Shown here piece by piece: positions 1 through 8,360 of a DNA stretch of 64,000 bases. The stretch lies in contig JADZBH010000055.1 in NCBI GenBank assembly GCA_020852175.1, positions 1 to 64,000 of the forward strand. The letters run 5' to 3'. The notes below the pieces were generated by a model. It worked only from the letters and a program-made list of their open reading frames with translations, was not told the origin of the DNA and did no database searches. The stretch comes from Bryobacterales bacterium (GTDB lineage Bacteria > Acidobacteriota > Terriglobia > Bryobacterales > Bryobacteraceae). Made by a program: the position numbers and the translations under genes. Every line of letters starts with the position of its first letter. Position 1 is the stretch's first letter.

Positions 1-7
1 GTGAAAG

Positions 8-37
8 AAAGCTACGGGTTCCATCCGTAGCTTTTCG
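8..37 (+). terminator. Perfect 10-bp hairpin upstream of the cold-shock gene
   Basis: Arms at 8-17 and 25-34 are exact reverse complements around a 7-nt loop, followed by a short T-rich stretch. It could end transcription of a gene lying left of the window or form part of the cold-shock mRNA leader, whose coding region starts 70 nt downstream. The sequence shows the hairpin; the role is inferred. Confidence 0.55.
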
Positions 38-107
38 CGTTTTCAAACCTGAAAAGCCGCCGAACGACCAGCCGCGAAGACGATCCAATCGTGCAGGAGA
101 AGAAGTA

Positions 108-311
108 GTGAGAGAAAAGGGTATCGTGAAGTGGTTCAACAACGCTAAGGGCTATGGGTTCATCCAGCGCGCCAGCGGCGAGGATGTATTCGTTCACTTC
201 AGTGCGATCGCGATGTCGGGATATCGGACGCTCGACAACGGCATCGAGGTCGAATTCGAGGTGAAGCAGGGCCCCAAGGGTCTGCAGGCGGAAAACGTCC
301 TAAAGGTCTGA
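108..311 (+). CDS. csp: Cold-shock protein, CspA family
   Basis: A 67-residue single cold-shock domain that binds single-stranded RNA/DNA and acts as an RNA chaperone. RNP1 is seen as KGYGFI at residues 14-19 and RNP2 as DVFVHF at 26-31. Length is normal for the family. It starts with GTG, preceded by a GGAG-type ribosome site about 10 nt upstream. It is monocistronic: a hairpin lies on each side (8-37 and 340-371). The 5' leader could act in cold regulation as in other csp genes, but nothing in the sequence proves it. Confidence 0.95.
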   Translation: MREKGIVKWFNNAKGYGFIQRASGEDVFVHFSAIAMSGYRTLDNGIEVEFEVKQGPKGLQAENVLKV

Positions 312-339
312 TTTTCCGCATCGAAACCGAATTGAAAAG

Positions 340-372
340 GGGGTGAAGGACCAGACGCCTTCACCCCTCTTA
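340..372 (+). terminator. Rho-independent-type terminator after csp
   Basis: A perfect 10-bp stem (340-349 with 358-367) around an 8-nt loop is followed by a short T-containing tail. It lies between the csp stop and the convergent Dabb gene, so it probably serves the csp transcript and possibly both directions. Confidence 0.7.
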
Positions 373-388
373 CTTTGTCCGGACAGTC

Positions 389-781
389 TTAGTTGGTGAT
401 GTCGTGCGTGGTGGACTGGTCCCGGATGGGCAGGTACGCCTTGTACCATTCCTTCTGAGCCTCGCTGCCGGTGTACTTATCCAGGGCTTCCTTCGAGGCA
501 AACTCCATCACGAAGGCGTTGTTGTAACCCTGACCCTGTACTTTCAGCGTCTTCACCCAGACATTCTTGATGCCCGGATAGGTGGCGGCAACCTTTTCCA
601 CGCCGTCCAGAGCGGCTTTAATCTGTTCCGGCGTGGCGTCTTTCTTCCACCGCACGGTTACGACGTGAATCACCGAAGTGGGCTTGCCAAACTTCTGGGC
701 AGCCACCAGAGCGCCAGCGCCGAGAATGGTCAGCGCGAGAAAGGCCGTAAGGACGGCCTTCGCGGTCAGCAGTTTCTTCAT
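389..781 (-). CDS. Exported Dabb (stress-responsive alpha/beta-barrel) domain protein
   Basis: A 130-residue protein with an N-terminal hydrophobic signal or anchor (residues about 1-28), then a ferredoxin-like dimeric alpha/beta barrel (about 35-125) resembling the Dabb family: an IHVVTVRWK strand, then an ATPEQI helix, and the VMEFASKEALDKY segment near the end. Family members range from plant stress proteins to small dimeric enzymes, so the function is not predictable. The start chosen is the ATG at 781, which forms an ATGA overlap with the upstream gene and has an AAGGAG site; the open frame extends further upstream but lacks domain sense. Translationally coupled to the 778-1218 gene. Confidence 0.8.
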   Translation of the reverse strand: MKKLLTAKAVLTAFLALTILGAGALVAAQKFGKPTSVIHVVTVRWKKDATPEQIKAALDGVEKVAATYPGIKNVWVKTLKVQGQGYNNAFVMEFASKEALDKYTGSEAQKEWYKAYLPIRDQSTTHDITN

Positions 782-1218
782 CCGAGTTCGTTCTCCTTCA
801 ATCGCGAGTGTGTGGAAACCGGCGCTGGTTGCGTCCCGGCTCCCGGTGTGCGCGTCCGCAATCCGGACCACTCCTCGCACAGGACGATGGAGTTTGCCGG
901 ATTTCGCGGCGCATATTTCAAAGTCACATGCCCAACCAGTAGAGACGGTTCCACCGGCACCCGGTCACGAAGCGCCGACACGTCCTGCGAGGCATTGTAG
1001 TCAACGCCGTTCACCGAATAGAGGTAGTAGAGCGTATCCGGCTGTGCGTCCGTCAGCATGGCGTCGCTCATCCTGCCGATACGGTTAATCATGGAGCGGC
1101 GCCGTCGTTCCCGTTCCGCCGGCGTCAGGCGAAGTTTGTAGAGGATGCGGACGGCGATGGCGGCGAGTGCGCAAGCAGCCACGGCCAGCAGCGCCAACCG
1201 CTCCATCGGGGTCAACAT
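778..1218 (-). CDS. Small membrane-anchored protein of unknown function
   Basis: 146 residues: one N-terminal transmembrane segment (about 7-26), a strongly basic juxtamembrane patch (residues about 30-42), then a soluble domain containing LYYLYSVNGVDYNASQDVS and GHVTLKYAPRNPANS. This pattern recalls DUF3592-like proteins that carry a small beta domain next to a membrane helix, but I do not claim the assignment. Its TGA stop overlaps the ATG of the following Dabb gene, so the two are probably co-translated. It follows the transaldolase by 33 nt on the same strand and may be the tail of the hslVU operon. Confidence 0.65.
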   Translation of the reverse strand: MLTPMERLALLAVAACALAAIAVRILYKLRLTPAERERRRRSMINRIGRMSDAMLTDAQPDTLYYLYSVNGVDYNASQDVSALRDRVPVEPSLLVGHVTLKYAPRNPANSIVLCEEWSGLRTRTPGAGTQPAPVSTHSRLKENELG

Positions 1219-1251
1219 CGGTTTCCGCCGCTGCTCCTGTCGGGCGGGCCG

Positions 1252-1914
1252 TTACCGGCCGGCCGGAGCCGGATCGAACGCCTTGGCGTAGTCCTTCAGA
1301 AACTGCTCCAGCCCCTTGTCGGTGAGCGGATGGTTGAACATCTGGTCGAGCACCTTGAAGGGCAGAGTACCCACATGCGCGCCTGCAAGAGCGGCCTGCG
1401 CCACATGGAGCGGCGACCGCAGCGAAGCGGCCAGCACCTGCGTCTTGAACCCGTAATTCTGGTAGATCTTCACGATCTGCCGGATCAGTTCCATGCCCTC
1501 GGTGGCTATGTCGTCGAAGCGGCCGACGAACGGGCTGATGAAGTGCGCGCCCGCCTTGGCGGCCAGCAGCGCCTGGGCCGGAGAAAAGCACAGGGTGACG
1601 TTGAAACGGATGCCTTCCTTGGACAGCTTGGCGCAGGTCTGAATGCCATCGCGCGTCATCGGCACCTTCACCACGACGTGCTTATGGATCCTGGAGAGCT
1701 TGTAGGCCTCCTCCACCATCTCGGCATGCTTGGTGGAAACCACTTCGGCGCTGATCTCGCCGTCCACGATCTCGCAGATCCTGGCGATCTGCTGCTCCAT
1801 TGGAACGCCTTCCTTGGCGATCAGGGAGGGGTTGGTGGTCACGCCATCGACGATGCCCCAGGCAGCGCCCTTGCGCAGTTCGTCGAGATTCGCGGTGTCA
1901 AGGAATAGTTTCAT
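1252..1914 (-). CDS. tal: Transaldolase, small TalC/FSA type
   Basis: 220 residues, the size of the short TalC/fructose-6-phosphate aldolase subfamily. The N-terminus MKLFLDTAN, the DGVTTNPSL motif (residues 23-31), the Schiff-base lysine K83 in VVKVPMT, and the SPFVGRFDD motif are all present. It should transfer a dihydroxyacetone unit between sugar phosphates in the non-oxidative pentose phosphate pathway, in the cytoplasm; family members can instead act as F6P aldolases, which the sequence alone does not separate. It follows the FN3 lipoprotein gene by 52 nt on the same strand and probably belongs to the hslVU transcript. Confidence 0.92.
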   Translation of the reverse strand: MKLFLDTANLDELRKGAAWGIVDGVTTNPSLIAKEGVPMEQQIARICEIVDGEISAEVVSTKHAEMVEEAYKLSRIHKHVVVKVPMTRDGIQTCAKLSKEGIRFNVTLCFSPAQALLAAKAGAHFISPFVGRFDDIATEGMELIRQIVKIYQNYGFKTQVLAASLRSPLHVAQAALAGAHVGTLPFKVLDQMFNHPLTDKGLEQFLKDYAKAFDPAPAGR

Positions 1915-1966
1915 ACCCAGTACTCCAGAGGCGGATTTGCCTGCACGATGGAACAGTTCCAGTATA

Positions 1967-2887
1967 TCAAGGCGTTGCGGCGGAGACGGCTTCCGACGGG
2001 GCGCTCTCGTTGCCGGACGTGTCGATTGCCGTCACACGGTACCGGTAGGCCGTGCCCGGACGGGCCTCGCGGTCGCCGAAGTTTGGCGACAACAGCCTTC
2101 CGCCCACGCGTACGAATCCGCCGCCGGCTTCGGAACGGTAGACCTGATAGGCCGCCAGTCCGTCGTCTTCGACGGGATTCCAGGTTAGCTGGACGGAGTC
2201 CGGAGTGGCGACGGCAGACAGTCCGGCGGGGGCGGGCGGTGGGAATGTGTCGGCCGGCGTGATGGCGGCGGGAGCCGAACGCGGGCTGCCGGTCGCCTGC
2301 ACCTCATAGGAATAGCTCTGGCCGAACGCGGCGGCGGTGTCGAGAAAGCTCGACTCAGTTGTAGTGCCGATCTCCGTGGAGGCGGGTTCTCCCGGAGAGG
2401 CGCGGTAGATCAGATACGTCGCTCCGGCGGCGGCATGCCAACTGAGCCGTACACCCCGCGCCGTGGCTTCGGCGCGCACCTCGGGCGCGGGAATGGGGGC
2501 GGCGACGGCGAGCGTGGACGCCTCAGACCATTCGCTCCAGCGGCCGCGAGCGCCCTGGCTGCGCACCCGGAAGGCGACCGTCTTGCCGCTCCAATCCGCC
2601 ACGGGAACCGTGAGCGTCACAGGACCCGGCGCGGCAGGGGGAAGCGGTATGCGCCCTTCGCTTCCCGCGGCGCCGCCCGTCAACTCGACATCCTGAAATC
2701 GCCGGATGCCGGCGTGGTCCGTCGTCAGCGCGGGCAGCGTGAAGCGGATCTCGATCCGGTCCGCCTTCTGTTCGGCGCGCAGGTCGGCGACGGCGGCGGG
2801 GATATGCAGCGACGGCGGCAGAGGGTCGCCGACATAGCCACAGGCGGCCAACAGCAACGAAAACGGCAGGAGAACCAGGCGCCTCAC
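1967..2887 (-). CDS. Fibronectin type III repeat lipoprotein
   Basis: 306 residues with a lipoprotein signal peptide ending in the lipobox LLLAAC (acylated Cys16). After a PLPPSLHIP linker the chain consists of about three FN3-like beta-sandwich modules; the repeats with [17 protein letters not shown] and [20 protein letters not shown] are clearest. It should be a periplasmic or outer-membrane-anchored adhesion or scaffold protein; no catalytic domain is seen. It starts with GTG overlapping the hslU TGA (GTGA), so its translation is probably coupled to hslU. That placement directly behind the HslVU protease is odd for a surface protein. Function unknown. Confidence 0.8.
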   Translation of the reverse strand: MRRLVLLPFSLLLAACGYVGDPLPPSLHIPAAVADLRAEQKADRIEIRFTLPALTTDHAGIRRFQDVELTGGAAGSEGRIPLPPAAPGPVTLTVPVADWSGKTVAFRVRSQGARGRWSEWSEASTLAVAAPIPAPEVRAEATARGVRLSWHAAAGATYLIYRASPGEPASTEIGTTTESSFLDTAAAFGQSYSYEVQATGSPRSAPAAITPADTFPPPAPAGLSAVATPDSVQLTWNPVEDDGLAAYQVYRSEAGGGFVRVGGRLLSPNFGDREARPGTAYRYRVTAIDTSGNESAPSEAVSAATP

Positions 2888-4242
2888 AAAATGTACTTGC
2901 TCAAATCCTGGTCCTTCACGATGTCGGCCAGTTGCTCGCGCACATAGGCGGTATCGATCTTCACCTTGCGCTTTTTCATGTCGGGCGCCTCGAAGCTGAT
3001 CGTCTCGAGCACTTTTTCCATGATGGTGTGCAGGCGGCGGGCGCCGATGTTCTCGGTGGTCTCGTTCACATGCGCCGCCATGCGGGCAATCTCGACCAGG
3101 GAATCGTCGGTGAAGTTCAGATCCAGGCCCTCGGTCTCCAACAGGGCCGTGTACTGTTTCACCAGCGCGCCCTTGGGTTCCTTCAGAATCCGGATGAAAT
3201 CCGCCTCGCTCAGGGACCTCAATTCGACACGAATCGGGAAGCGTCCCTGAAGCTCGGGAATCAGATCGCTCGGCTTGGACACGTGGAACGCTCCGGCGGC
3301 GATGAACAGAATGTGGTCCGTCCGCACGAAACCGTAGCGCGTGTTCACCGTTGTCCCTTCGACGATGGGCAGAATGTCGCGTTGCACGCCCTCGCGGCTC
3401 ACGTCCGGACCCTGCCCGCCCTCGCGCCCGGCGATCTTATCCACCTCGTCGAGGAAGATGATCCCGTTGCGCTCGACCCGTTCAATGGCGATGCGCGTCA
3501 CCTGGTCCATGTCGACGAGCTTGTGCTCCTCTTCCTGAATCAGGTAGTCCATCGCCTCGCCCACGCGCATCTTACGCTTGCGGCTGCGCTGTCCGAAGAG
3601 ATTGGGCAGCATCTCCTTGAGATTGATGTCCATTTCCTCGACGCCCATGTTGGTGGCCACCTCGAACGTCGGCCCGCGCTCCTTGACATCGACCTCCACC
3701 ACGCGGTCGTCGAGTTTTCCCGCGCGCAGGCGCTCGCGCAGCTTCTCGCGGGTCTTCTCCACCGGTTCGGCGCCTTCGGGCTGGGGCGGCATCAACAGAT
3801 CGAGCACGCGCTCCTCGGCATTACGTTCGGCGCGGTCGGCCACTTCGTCCAGCTTTTCCTCGCGCACCATGTCGATGGCGATTTCCAGCAGGTCGCGGAT
3901 CATCGATTCGACATCGCGCCCGACATAGCCCACCTCGGTGAACTTGCTGGCTTCCACCTTCAGGAATGGCGAATTGGCCAGCCGCGCCAGCCGCCGCGCC
4001 AGTTCCGTCTTGCCGACGCCCGTGGGCCCGATCATGAGGATGTTCTTCGGCATCACCTCTTCGGCCATCTCGGGTTCGAGCTTCTGGCGGCGGATGCGGT
4101 TGCGCAGCGCCACGGCGACGGCGCGCTTGGCTTCGGCCTGTCCGATTACAAATTTGTCGAGTTCGGCGACGATTTCGCGCGGCGTAAGTTCGTCGAGCAG
4201 CGGCGCGTTGTCTCCGCCCTGGCTTGGCAGATAAATGACCAT
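2884..4242 (-). CDS. hslU: ATP-dependent protease ATPase subunit HslU (ClpY)
   Basis: 452 residues, normal for HslU. It is an AAA+ unfoldase forming a hexamer that feeds substrates to HslV. Seen: TPREIV near the N-terminus, Walker A GPTGVGKT (72-79), pore loop GYVGRD (105-110), a charged intermediate (I) domain (about 115-240), Walker B IIFLDE (261-266), sensor/arginine-finger region around [11 protein letters not shown], and the C-terminal DLSKYIL that inserts into HslV. It lies 23 nt downstream of hslV, and the FN3 lipoprotein overlaps its stop codon. Cytoplasmic. Confidence 0.98.
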   Translation of the reverse strand: MVIYLPSQGGDNAPLLDELTPREIVAELDKFVIGQAEAKRAVAVALRNRIRRQKLEPEMAEEVMPKNILMIGPTGVGKTELARRLARLANSPFLKVEASKFTEVGYVGRDVESMIRDLLEIAIDMVREEKLDEVADRAERNAEERVLDLLMPPQPEGAEPVEKTREKLRERLRAGKLDDRVVEVDVKERGPTFEVATNMGVEEMDINLKEMLPNLFGQRSRKRKMRVGEAMDYLIQEEEHKLVDMDQVTRIAIERVERNGIIFLDEVDKIAGREGGQGPDVSREGVQRDILPIVEGTTVNTRYGFVRTDHILFIAAGAFHVSKPSDLIPELQGRFPIRVELRSLSEADFIRILKEPKGALVKQYTALLETEGLDLNFTDDSLVEIARMAAHVNETTENIGARRLHTIMEKVLETISFEAPDMKKRKVKIDTAYVREQLADIVKDQDLSKYIL

Positions 4243-4265
4243 GCGTTACCTCTTTCCGGACGGGC

Positions 4266-4805
4266 TCAGCCCAACTCCTCGTATCGCACGTTCTGATTCG
4301 TATAAATGCACAGGTCTCCGGCTATCTTCATGGCGCGCTCGGCGATGGCGCGCGCATCGAGTTCCGTGTTCTCGATCAACGCCCGCGCGGCGGATTTGGC
4401 GAAGCCTCCGCCGGAGCCGATGGCCGCCACGGCCTCGTCCGGTTCGATCACGTCCCCATCGCCGCTGACGATGAACGTGTTCTGCGGATCGGCCACCAGC
4501 AGCAGGGCCTCCAGGTGGCGCAACACCTTATCCGTACGCCAGTCCTTGGCCAGTTCCACGACGCTGCGCGGCAGATTGCCATTGTGCTGTTCCAGCTTCG
4601 ACTCGAACCGCGCGAACAGCGAAAACGCGTCGGCGGTGGAACCGGCGAAGCCGGCGATGATTTTGTCCTTGTACAGACGGCGGAGCTTGTTCACCGAGGC
4701 TTTCAGGACTTCCGAGCCCATCGTCGCCTGGCCGTCGCCCGCCATCACCACCTTCCCGTTACGCCTGACGCAGAGAATCGTGGTTCCGTGGATGCGCGCT
4801 TTCAT
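4266..4805 (-). CDS. hslV: ATP-dependent protease peptidase subunit HslV (ClpQ)
   Basis: 179 residues, an N-terminal-nucleophile peptidase homologous to proteasome beta subunits. The first residues MKARIHG precede [11 protein letters not shown], so Thr8 should become the N-terminal nucleophile after removal of a seven-residue propeptide. GDGQATMG (about 24-31) and the [14 protein letters not shown] segment near the C-terminus are conserved. First gene of the hslV-hslU-lipoprotein-tal run. A TACACT hexamer ends 12 nt before the ATG, with no clear Shine-Dalgarno, so the transcript may be nearly leaderless. Confidence 0.97.
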   Translation of the reverse strand: MKARIHGTTILCVRRNGKVVMAGDGQATMGSEVLKASVNKLRRLYKDKIIAGFAGSTADAFSLFARFESKLEQHNGNLPRSVVELAKDWRTDKVLRHLEALLLVADPQNTFIVSGDGDVIEPDEAVAAIGSGGGFAKSAARALIENTELDARAIAERAMKIAGDLCIYTNQNVRYEELG

Positions 4806-4817
4806 GCTGATGAACCC

Positions 4818-4823
4818 AGTGTA
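4818..4823 (-). promoter_or_regulatory. Possible -10 element of hslV
   Basis: TACACT on the minus strand, 12 nt before the hslV ATG at 4805. No good -35 is obvious. It is one of a set of similar -10-like hexamers close to start codons in this window, which makes each more credible than alone, but it is a short motif. Confidence 0.35.
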
Positions 4824-4858
4824 GCGCGGCGCCTCCGCGGAGCCTTCGCGGGCTTGTG

Positions 4859-5506
4859 CTACTTCGCCTTCAGCTCGATCATCACCAGTTCGATGGGCGT
4901 GTCCAGCAGGTTCTGCTCGGCGTGGACGCCGGGCGTGCCCCAGCGCGCCTCCCCGGCGGCGAAGGCGGCTTCGGTCTTCGCGCCATCGTCCCTGGTTACC
5001 TGGATCCGGGCCGGCGTCAGGGCGACGCTGACACGGTTCGCCGCATGGTCATGCCGCGGAATGGCGCCCTTGGCCGGAATGTGAACGCGCACCACGCGGA
5101 CCTGCTCGTTTTCGAACTCCACGCGATAGTTCCGCGGCGCCACCTTCAGCGGATCCAAAGCCGGCCAGGACACCGGGGCGCCCGGCTTCTTCAACTCCAC
5201 CTCGACAATGCGAAAACTGGTGGAACCGGTGTTCTCGCTCGTGTGCATGCCGCCGGAGGGGTCCCACCGTATGTCGCCGGCCTTGAACTTCACGTCGTTC
5301 ACGGGCTTGCCCTGGTAGGAGAGCCGCAGCACGCCCGGGCTCAGATGAACCATCACGCGGTTGACATCATGTTTGTGAAGCCGGCTTTTCTGGCCCGGCT
5401 GGTTCTGGGCCTGCACCACCCGGACCCATTCATTTTCGATGGGAACAGCCGGTTGCTGGGCGAAGGCGGCTACGGTGATGAGGAAAGCTGGAAGCGGAGA
5501 TCGCAC
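4859..5506 (-). CDS. Exported tandem-cupin protein, unknown function
   Basis: 215 residues from a GTG start, with a short signal peptide ([18 protein letters not shown]). The mature part consists of two homologous cupin-like halves (about 22-105 and 115-210). Each contains N-E-x-V-R-V-V followed by a histidine pair, [10 protein letters not shown] in the first and [10 protein letters not shown] in the second, then a G-D/E-x-R-W segment and a closing VE/IELK strand. The H-x-H pairs suggest metal binding. A longer open frame runs to 5776 over the exchanger gene, but the signal peptide and duplicated fold begin at 5506, so the upstream part is treated as a shadow. Periplasmic or secreted; substrate unknown. 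Confidence 0.72.
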   Translation of the reverse strand: MRSPLPAFLITVAAFAQQPAVPIENEWVRVVQAQNQPGQKSRLHKHDVNRVMVHLSPGVLRLSYQGKPVNDVKFKAGDIRWDPSGGMHTSENTGSTSFRIVEVELKKPGAPVSWPALDPLKVAPRNYRVEFENEQVRVVRVHIPAKGAIPRHDHAANRVSVALTPARIQVTRDDGAKTEAAFAAGEARWGTPGVHAEQNLLDTPIELVMIELKAK

Positions 5507-5538
5507 GCCGGGATCATATCGAAACCGGCGGCCGCGCG

Positions 5539-6798
5539 TCACGCCATCTTCCGCACATGCATGCGCCACACCTTGGCGAACAGGTGGAACGCCGTCGCCG
5601 TCTGGGGGCGGATCACGAAACCGGCCAGCCCAAACGCGGCCCAGGCCAGGTAAAAGTAGGTGACATACTCGTGAACGTGGCCGGCGAGGAAGCCAAGCAT
5701 GCCCGGCCCCGGCTGAATGGGCGAAAAGGCGAACTGCACCAGCCACAGCGCGAACAGCGACGCGGCTTCCCACCACACCATCTTCATGTTCACCAGGAAG
5801 ATCATGCCCACCAGCGACTGGCCGATGGTCATCAGAATCTCCAGCTCCTGCTGCTCATCGAAGGGGATGGTGGAAAGCGTGCCCCGGCTGATGGAATAGA
5901 CGATGGGCAGCATGGCCGCCAGCAGCGTCCACTGGTTGATGTTGCTCGACACCATGTTCATCAGCGCCATGGGAGCCTTCTGCACGGTGCGGGCCCAGTA
6001 GAACGCGCTCACCTTTTCGGGGAACTCGCTGACGAACGGCGCCACCCATTGGACGAATACGAAGCTCGGCACGCCGATCATGGCCGACAACGCGAGCAGG
6101 CTGCCCAGGAAGGGCTCGGCGGCGAAGTAGATCAGCCCGCCGCCCCCGGCGAACAATCCGATGATCGCCAGGTTGCGAATGGCCGGGGAGGACTTCACGA
6201 CGGCCCTGGGAATGCGGTCGAGTTCATCCAGATCCCCATGCTCCTGGGGAGGCATGTGAGAGAGTACCCACAGGTAGACAACGTATATGAGGATGAGCAC
6301 CAGCGCGTCCCACACGTTCAACGACGACTTCCACCAGATGAAGAACGCGTAGGCCAGCGGCGCCATCAGGCCCACCACCTCGACGCAATGCTCCTCCTCC
6401 AACTCGATCTGCTCCAGGTGCTTCTTATGGTGCATCCGGTGGAAAACGGCGGCGGTGAAATAGATCATCGGCCAGCCAAGGCCGGTCAGCAGGCGGAGCG
6501 CGCCGGTGAGATTGGCCAGCAACAGCGGCACCTGCTGCTTCCAGGCAAGCACGGCCTCCACGGCGAACTCGGGCAGTGTTTGCAACCAGGCGAGAATAGC
6601 CAGCGCGAAACCTTGCGCCACGTAATATTGGGCCGATTCGGCGGCCCAGGCGATCATCATCGCGGCGAACAAAATGGCAGGCGCCGCCCACAACGCGGTT
6701 TCCGCGCCAACCTGGCGGATTTCCAGCGATGCAAGCAGAAGAAATGCACAGGCGGGAGCCGCGATGGCCGACCCGCGAGGACTAACGAAACGAGACAT
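5539..6798 (-). CDS. CaCA-type (sodium/calcium exchanger-like) membrane protein
   Basis: 419 residues with about ten to eleven hydrophobic segments. Two regions look like the alpha-repeats of the CaCA superfamily: WLQTLPEFAVEAV with ANLTGALRLLTG (residues about 65-105), and APFVSEFPEKVSAFY with NMVSSNINQ (about 250-290). The acidic residues in LPE and FPE match the ion-binding positions, but the usual GSN motif is only partly kept, so the transported cation cannot be named. A cytoplasmic loop between helices is rich in His/Lys/Glu (MHHKKHLEQIELEEEHC). The start overlaps the end of nadB by 17 nt. Inner membrane. Confidence 0.75.
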   Translation of the reverse strand: MSRFVSPRGSAIAAPACAFLLLASLEIRQVGAETALWAAPAILFAAMMIAWAAESAQYYVAQGFALAILAWLQTLPEFAVEAVLAWKQQVPLLLANLTGALRLLTGLGWPMIYFTAAVFHRMHHKKHLEQIELEEEHCVEVVGLMAPLAYAFFIWWKSSLNVWDALVLILIYVVYLWVLSHMPPQEHGDLDELDRIPRAVVKSSPAIRNLAIIGLFAGGGGLIYFAAEPFLGSLLALSAMIGVPSFVFVQWVAPFVSEFPEKVSAFYWARTVQKAPMALMNMVSSNINQWTLLAAMLPIVYSISRGTLSTIPFDEQQELEILMTIGQSLVGMIFLVNMKMVWWEAASLFALWLVQFAFSPIQPGPGMLGFLAGHVHEYVTYFYLAWAAFGLAGFVIRPQTATAFHLFAKVWRMHVRKMA

Positions 6799-8293
6799 TC
6801 GGTCTGTCCTTATGTATGGAGGAGTGAAACTGGAATTCCGGTTCCGGTTGAGGGAAATCGCTGCGGTAGTGGCCGCCGCGGCTTTCCCGGCGCGCCAGGG
6901 CGCACCGGGTGATCAGTTGGGCAACGGTGTGCAGGTTGCGCAGTTCATACTGGGCGCGGGAAGGAGCCGCCACCGGTTGCAAAGCGAACCCGTCGAGCCG
7001 CTGAATCGCTTGAGCCAATTCCGGTCCCGAACGGACAATGCCGCAGTTCCGCCAGGTGATCTCCCGCAACTCGGCTTCGGAAACCGGGGGAGCCTCGAGC
7101 GGCGCGGGCGGCAGCGGTTGGAGCAGGGCGGCGCTGGCCAGTTCGCGCATGGCCACGCCGGCCCGCGCACCGTAGACGATCCCTTCCAGAAGCGAATTGC
7201 TGGCCAGGCGGTTCGCGCCATGAACGCCCGTGCAGGCGGCCTCGCCGGCGGCGAACAGACGGCCAAGCGTGGCGCGGCCATGCAGGTCGGTGCGCACCCC
7301 GCCCATGGCGTAGTGCACGGCGGGCAGCACGGGAGCGGCCTGGCGTTCCAGGTCGATGCCGTAGCGGCGGCAGGTTTCGTAGATGCGCGGGAAGCGCTTG
7401 GCGGCGAAACCGGGCTCGCGATGGCTCAGGTCGAGATAGACGTGGGGCTCGCCGGTGCGGCGCAGTTCGGCCACGATGCCGCGGCTGACGACATCCCGGG
7501 GCGCCAGTTCGGCCATCGGATGGTAGGCCTGCATGAACCGTTCGCCGGCCCCGTTCCGCAGCACCGCGCCTTCGCCGCGCAGGGCTTCGCTCAGCAGAAA
7601 CGAAGGCGCGCCTTTCACGTGCAGCGCCGTGGGGTGGAACTGGACGAACTCGATGTCGGAGATCTCGGCGCCGGTACGATAGGCCATGGCCACGCCGTCG
7701 CCTGTGGCCACGTCCGGATTGGTCGTCACGCGGTAGACGCGGCCAAGACCGCCGGTGGCCAGCAGCACGGCGCGCGCGGAGATGCGGACGTGCCGCGCGG
7801 TCTTCTCCTCGAATGCCATGGCGCCGCACACGGATTCGCCGTCGGCCAGCAGGTCCGTAATGGCTGAAAAGCTACGGATGGCGATGTTGGGCAGCGACGT
7901 GGCCTTGTGATACAGCGTGCGCGAGATTTCACGGCCCGTGGAATCGCCGTGGGCGTGCAGAACGCGGCTGCGCGAATGGGCTCCCTCGCGGGCGAACAGC
8001 AGTTTCGAGCCGTCGCGATCGAACTCGGCGCCCCAGGCGATCAAATCCTCGATGGCGTGCGGGCCTTCCTCGACCAGGGTGCGCACGGCAACGGGATCGC
8101 ACAAACCGTCGCCCGCTTTCAGCGTGTCCTGCTCGTGCAAAGACACCTCGTCGTCGTCGCTCAATGCGGCGGCGATGCCTCCCTGTGCATATTCCGAGGA
8201 GGACTCGTGCAGGCTGTCTTTGGCCAGTACAAGTACATTTCCGGCGGAGGCGAGCTCGATGGCGGCACGTAATCCCGCCACGCCCGCGCCCAC
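6782..8293 (-). CDS. nadB: L-aspartate oxidase NadB (start uncertain)
   Basis: First enzyme of NAD biosynthesis, oxidising L-aspartate to iminoaspartate with FAD. Seen: FAD-binding GAGVAGLRAAIE, the SSSEYAQGGIAAA motif, HAHGDSTGREI, the FHPTAL and REGAVLRN-like substrate loop, HYAMGGVRTD, and the GVHGANRLASNSLLEG FAD signature, followed by the C-terminal helical domain. The first usable start (GTG 8293) begins inside the FAD-binding beta strand. In the same frame upstream the codons read Q-T-D-F-L-V-V, exactly the usual NadB N-terminus, but no ATG, GTG or TTG precedes them before a TAG at 8344. An ATC at 8314 would restore it. See findings. No nadA or nadC nearby. Confidence 0.9.
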   Translation of the reverse strand: MGAGVAGLRAAIELASAGNVLVLAKDSLHESSSEYAQGGIAAALSDDDEVSLHEQDTLKAGDGLCDPVAVRTLVEEGPHAIEDLIAWGAEFDRDGSKLLFAREGAHSRSRVLHAHGDSTGREISRTLYHKATSLPNIAIRSFSAITDLLADGESVCGAMAFEEKTARHVRISARAVLLATGGLGRVYRVTTNPDVATGDGVAMAYRTGAEISDIEFVQFHPTALHVKGAPSFLLSEALRGEGAVLRNGAGERFMQAYHPMAELAPRDVVSRGIVAELRRTGEPHVYLDLSHREPGFAAKRFPRIYETCRRYGIDLERQAAPVLPAVHYAMGGVRTDLHGRATLGRLFAAGEAACTGVHGANRLASNSLLEGIVYGARAGVAMRELASAALLQPLPPAPLEAPPVSEAELREITWRNCGIVRSGPELAQAIQRLDGFALQPVAAPSRAQYELRNLHTVAQLITRCALARRESRGGHYRSDFPQPEPEFQFHSSIHKDRPNVSFR

Positions 8294-8360
8294 AACCAGG
8301 AAGTCTGTCTGGATGGAATCTTCGGTCTGCGGCGTGATGTCCTAATGGTACAACGGGAGT

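Noticed and set aside
2932..4296. A 454-codon plus-strand frame opposite hslU
   Set aside because: hslU is certain on the minus strand by all its motifs; the antisense frame is a codon-bias artefact.
5507..5776. N-terminal extension of the cupin gene to 5776
   Set aside because: The extension lies over the exchanger gene, lacks fold, and the signal peptide starts at 5506.
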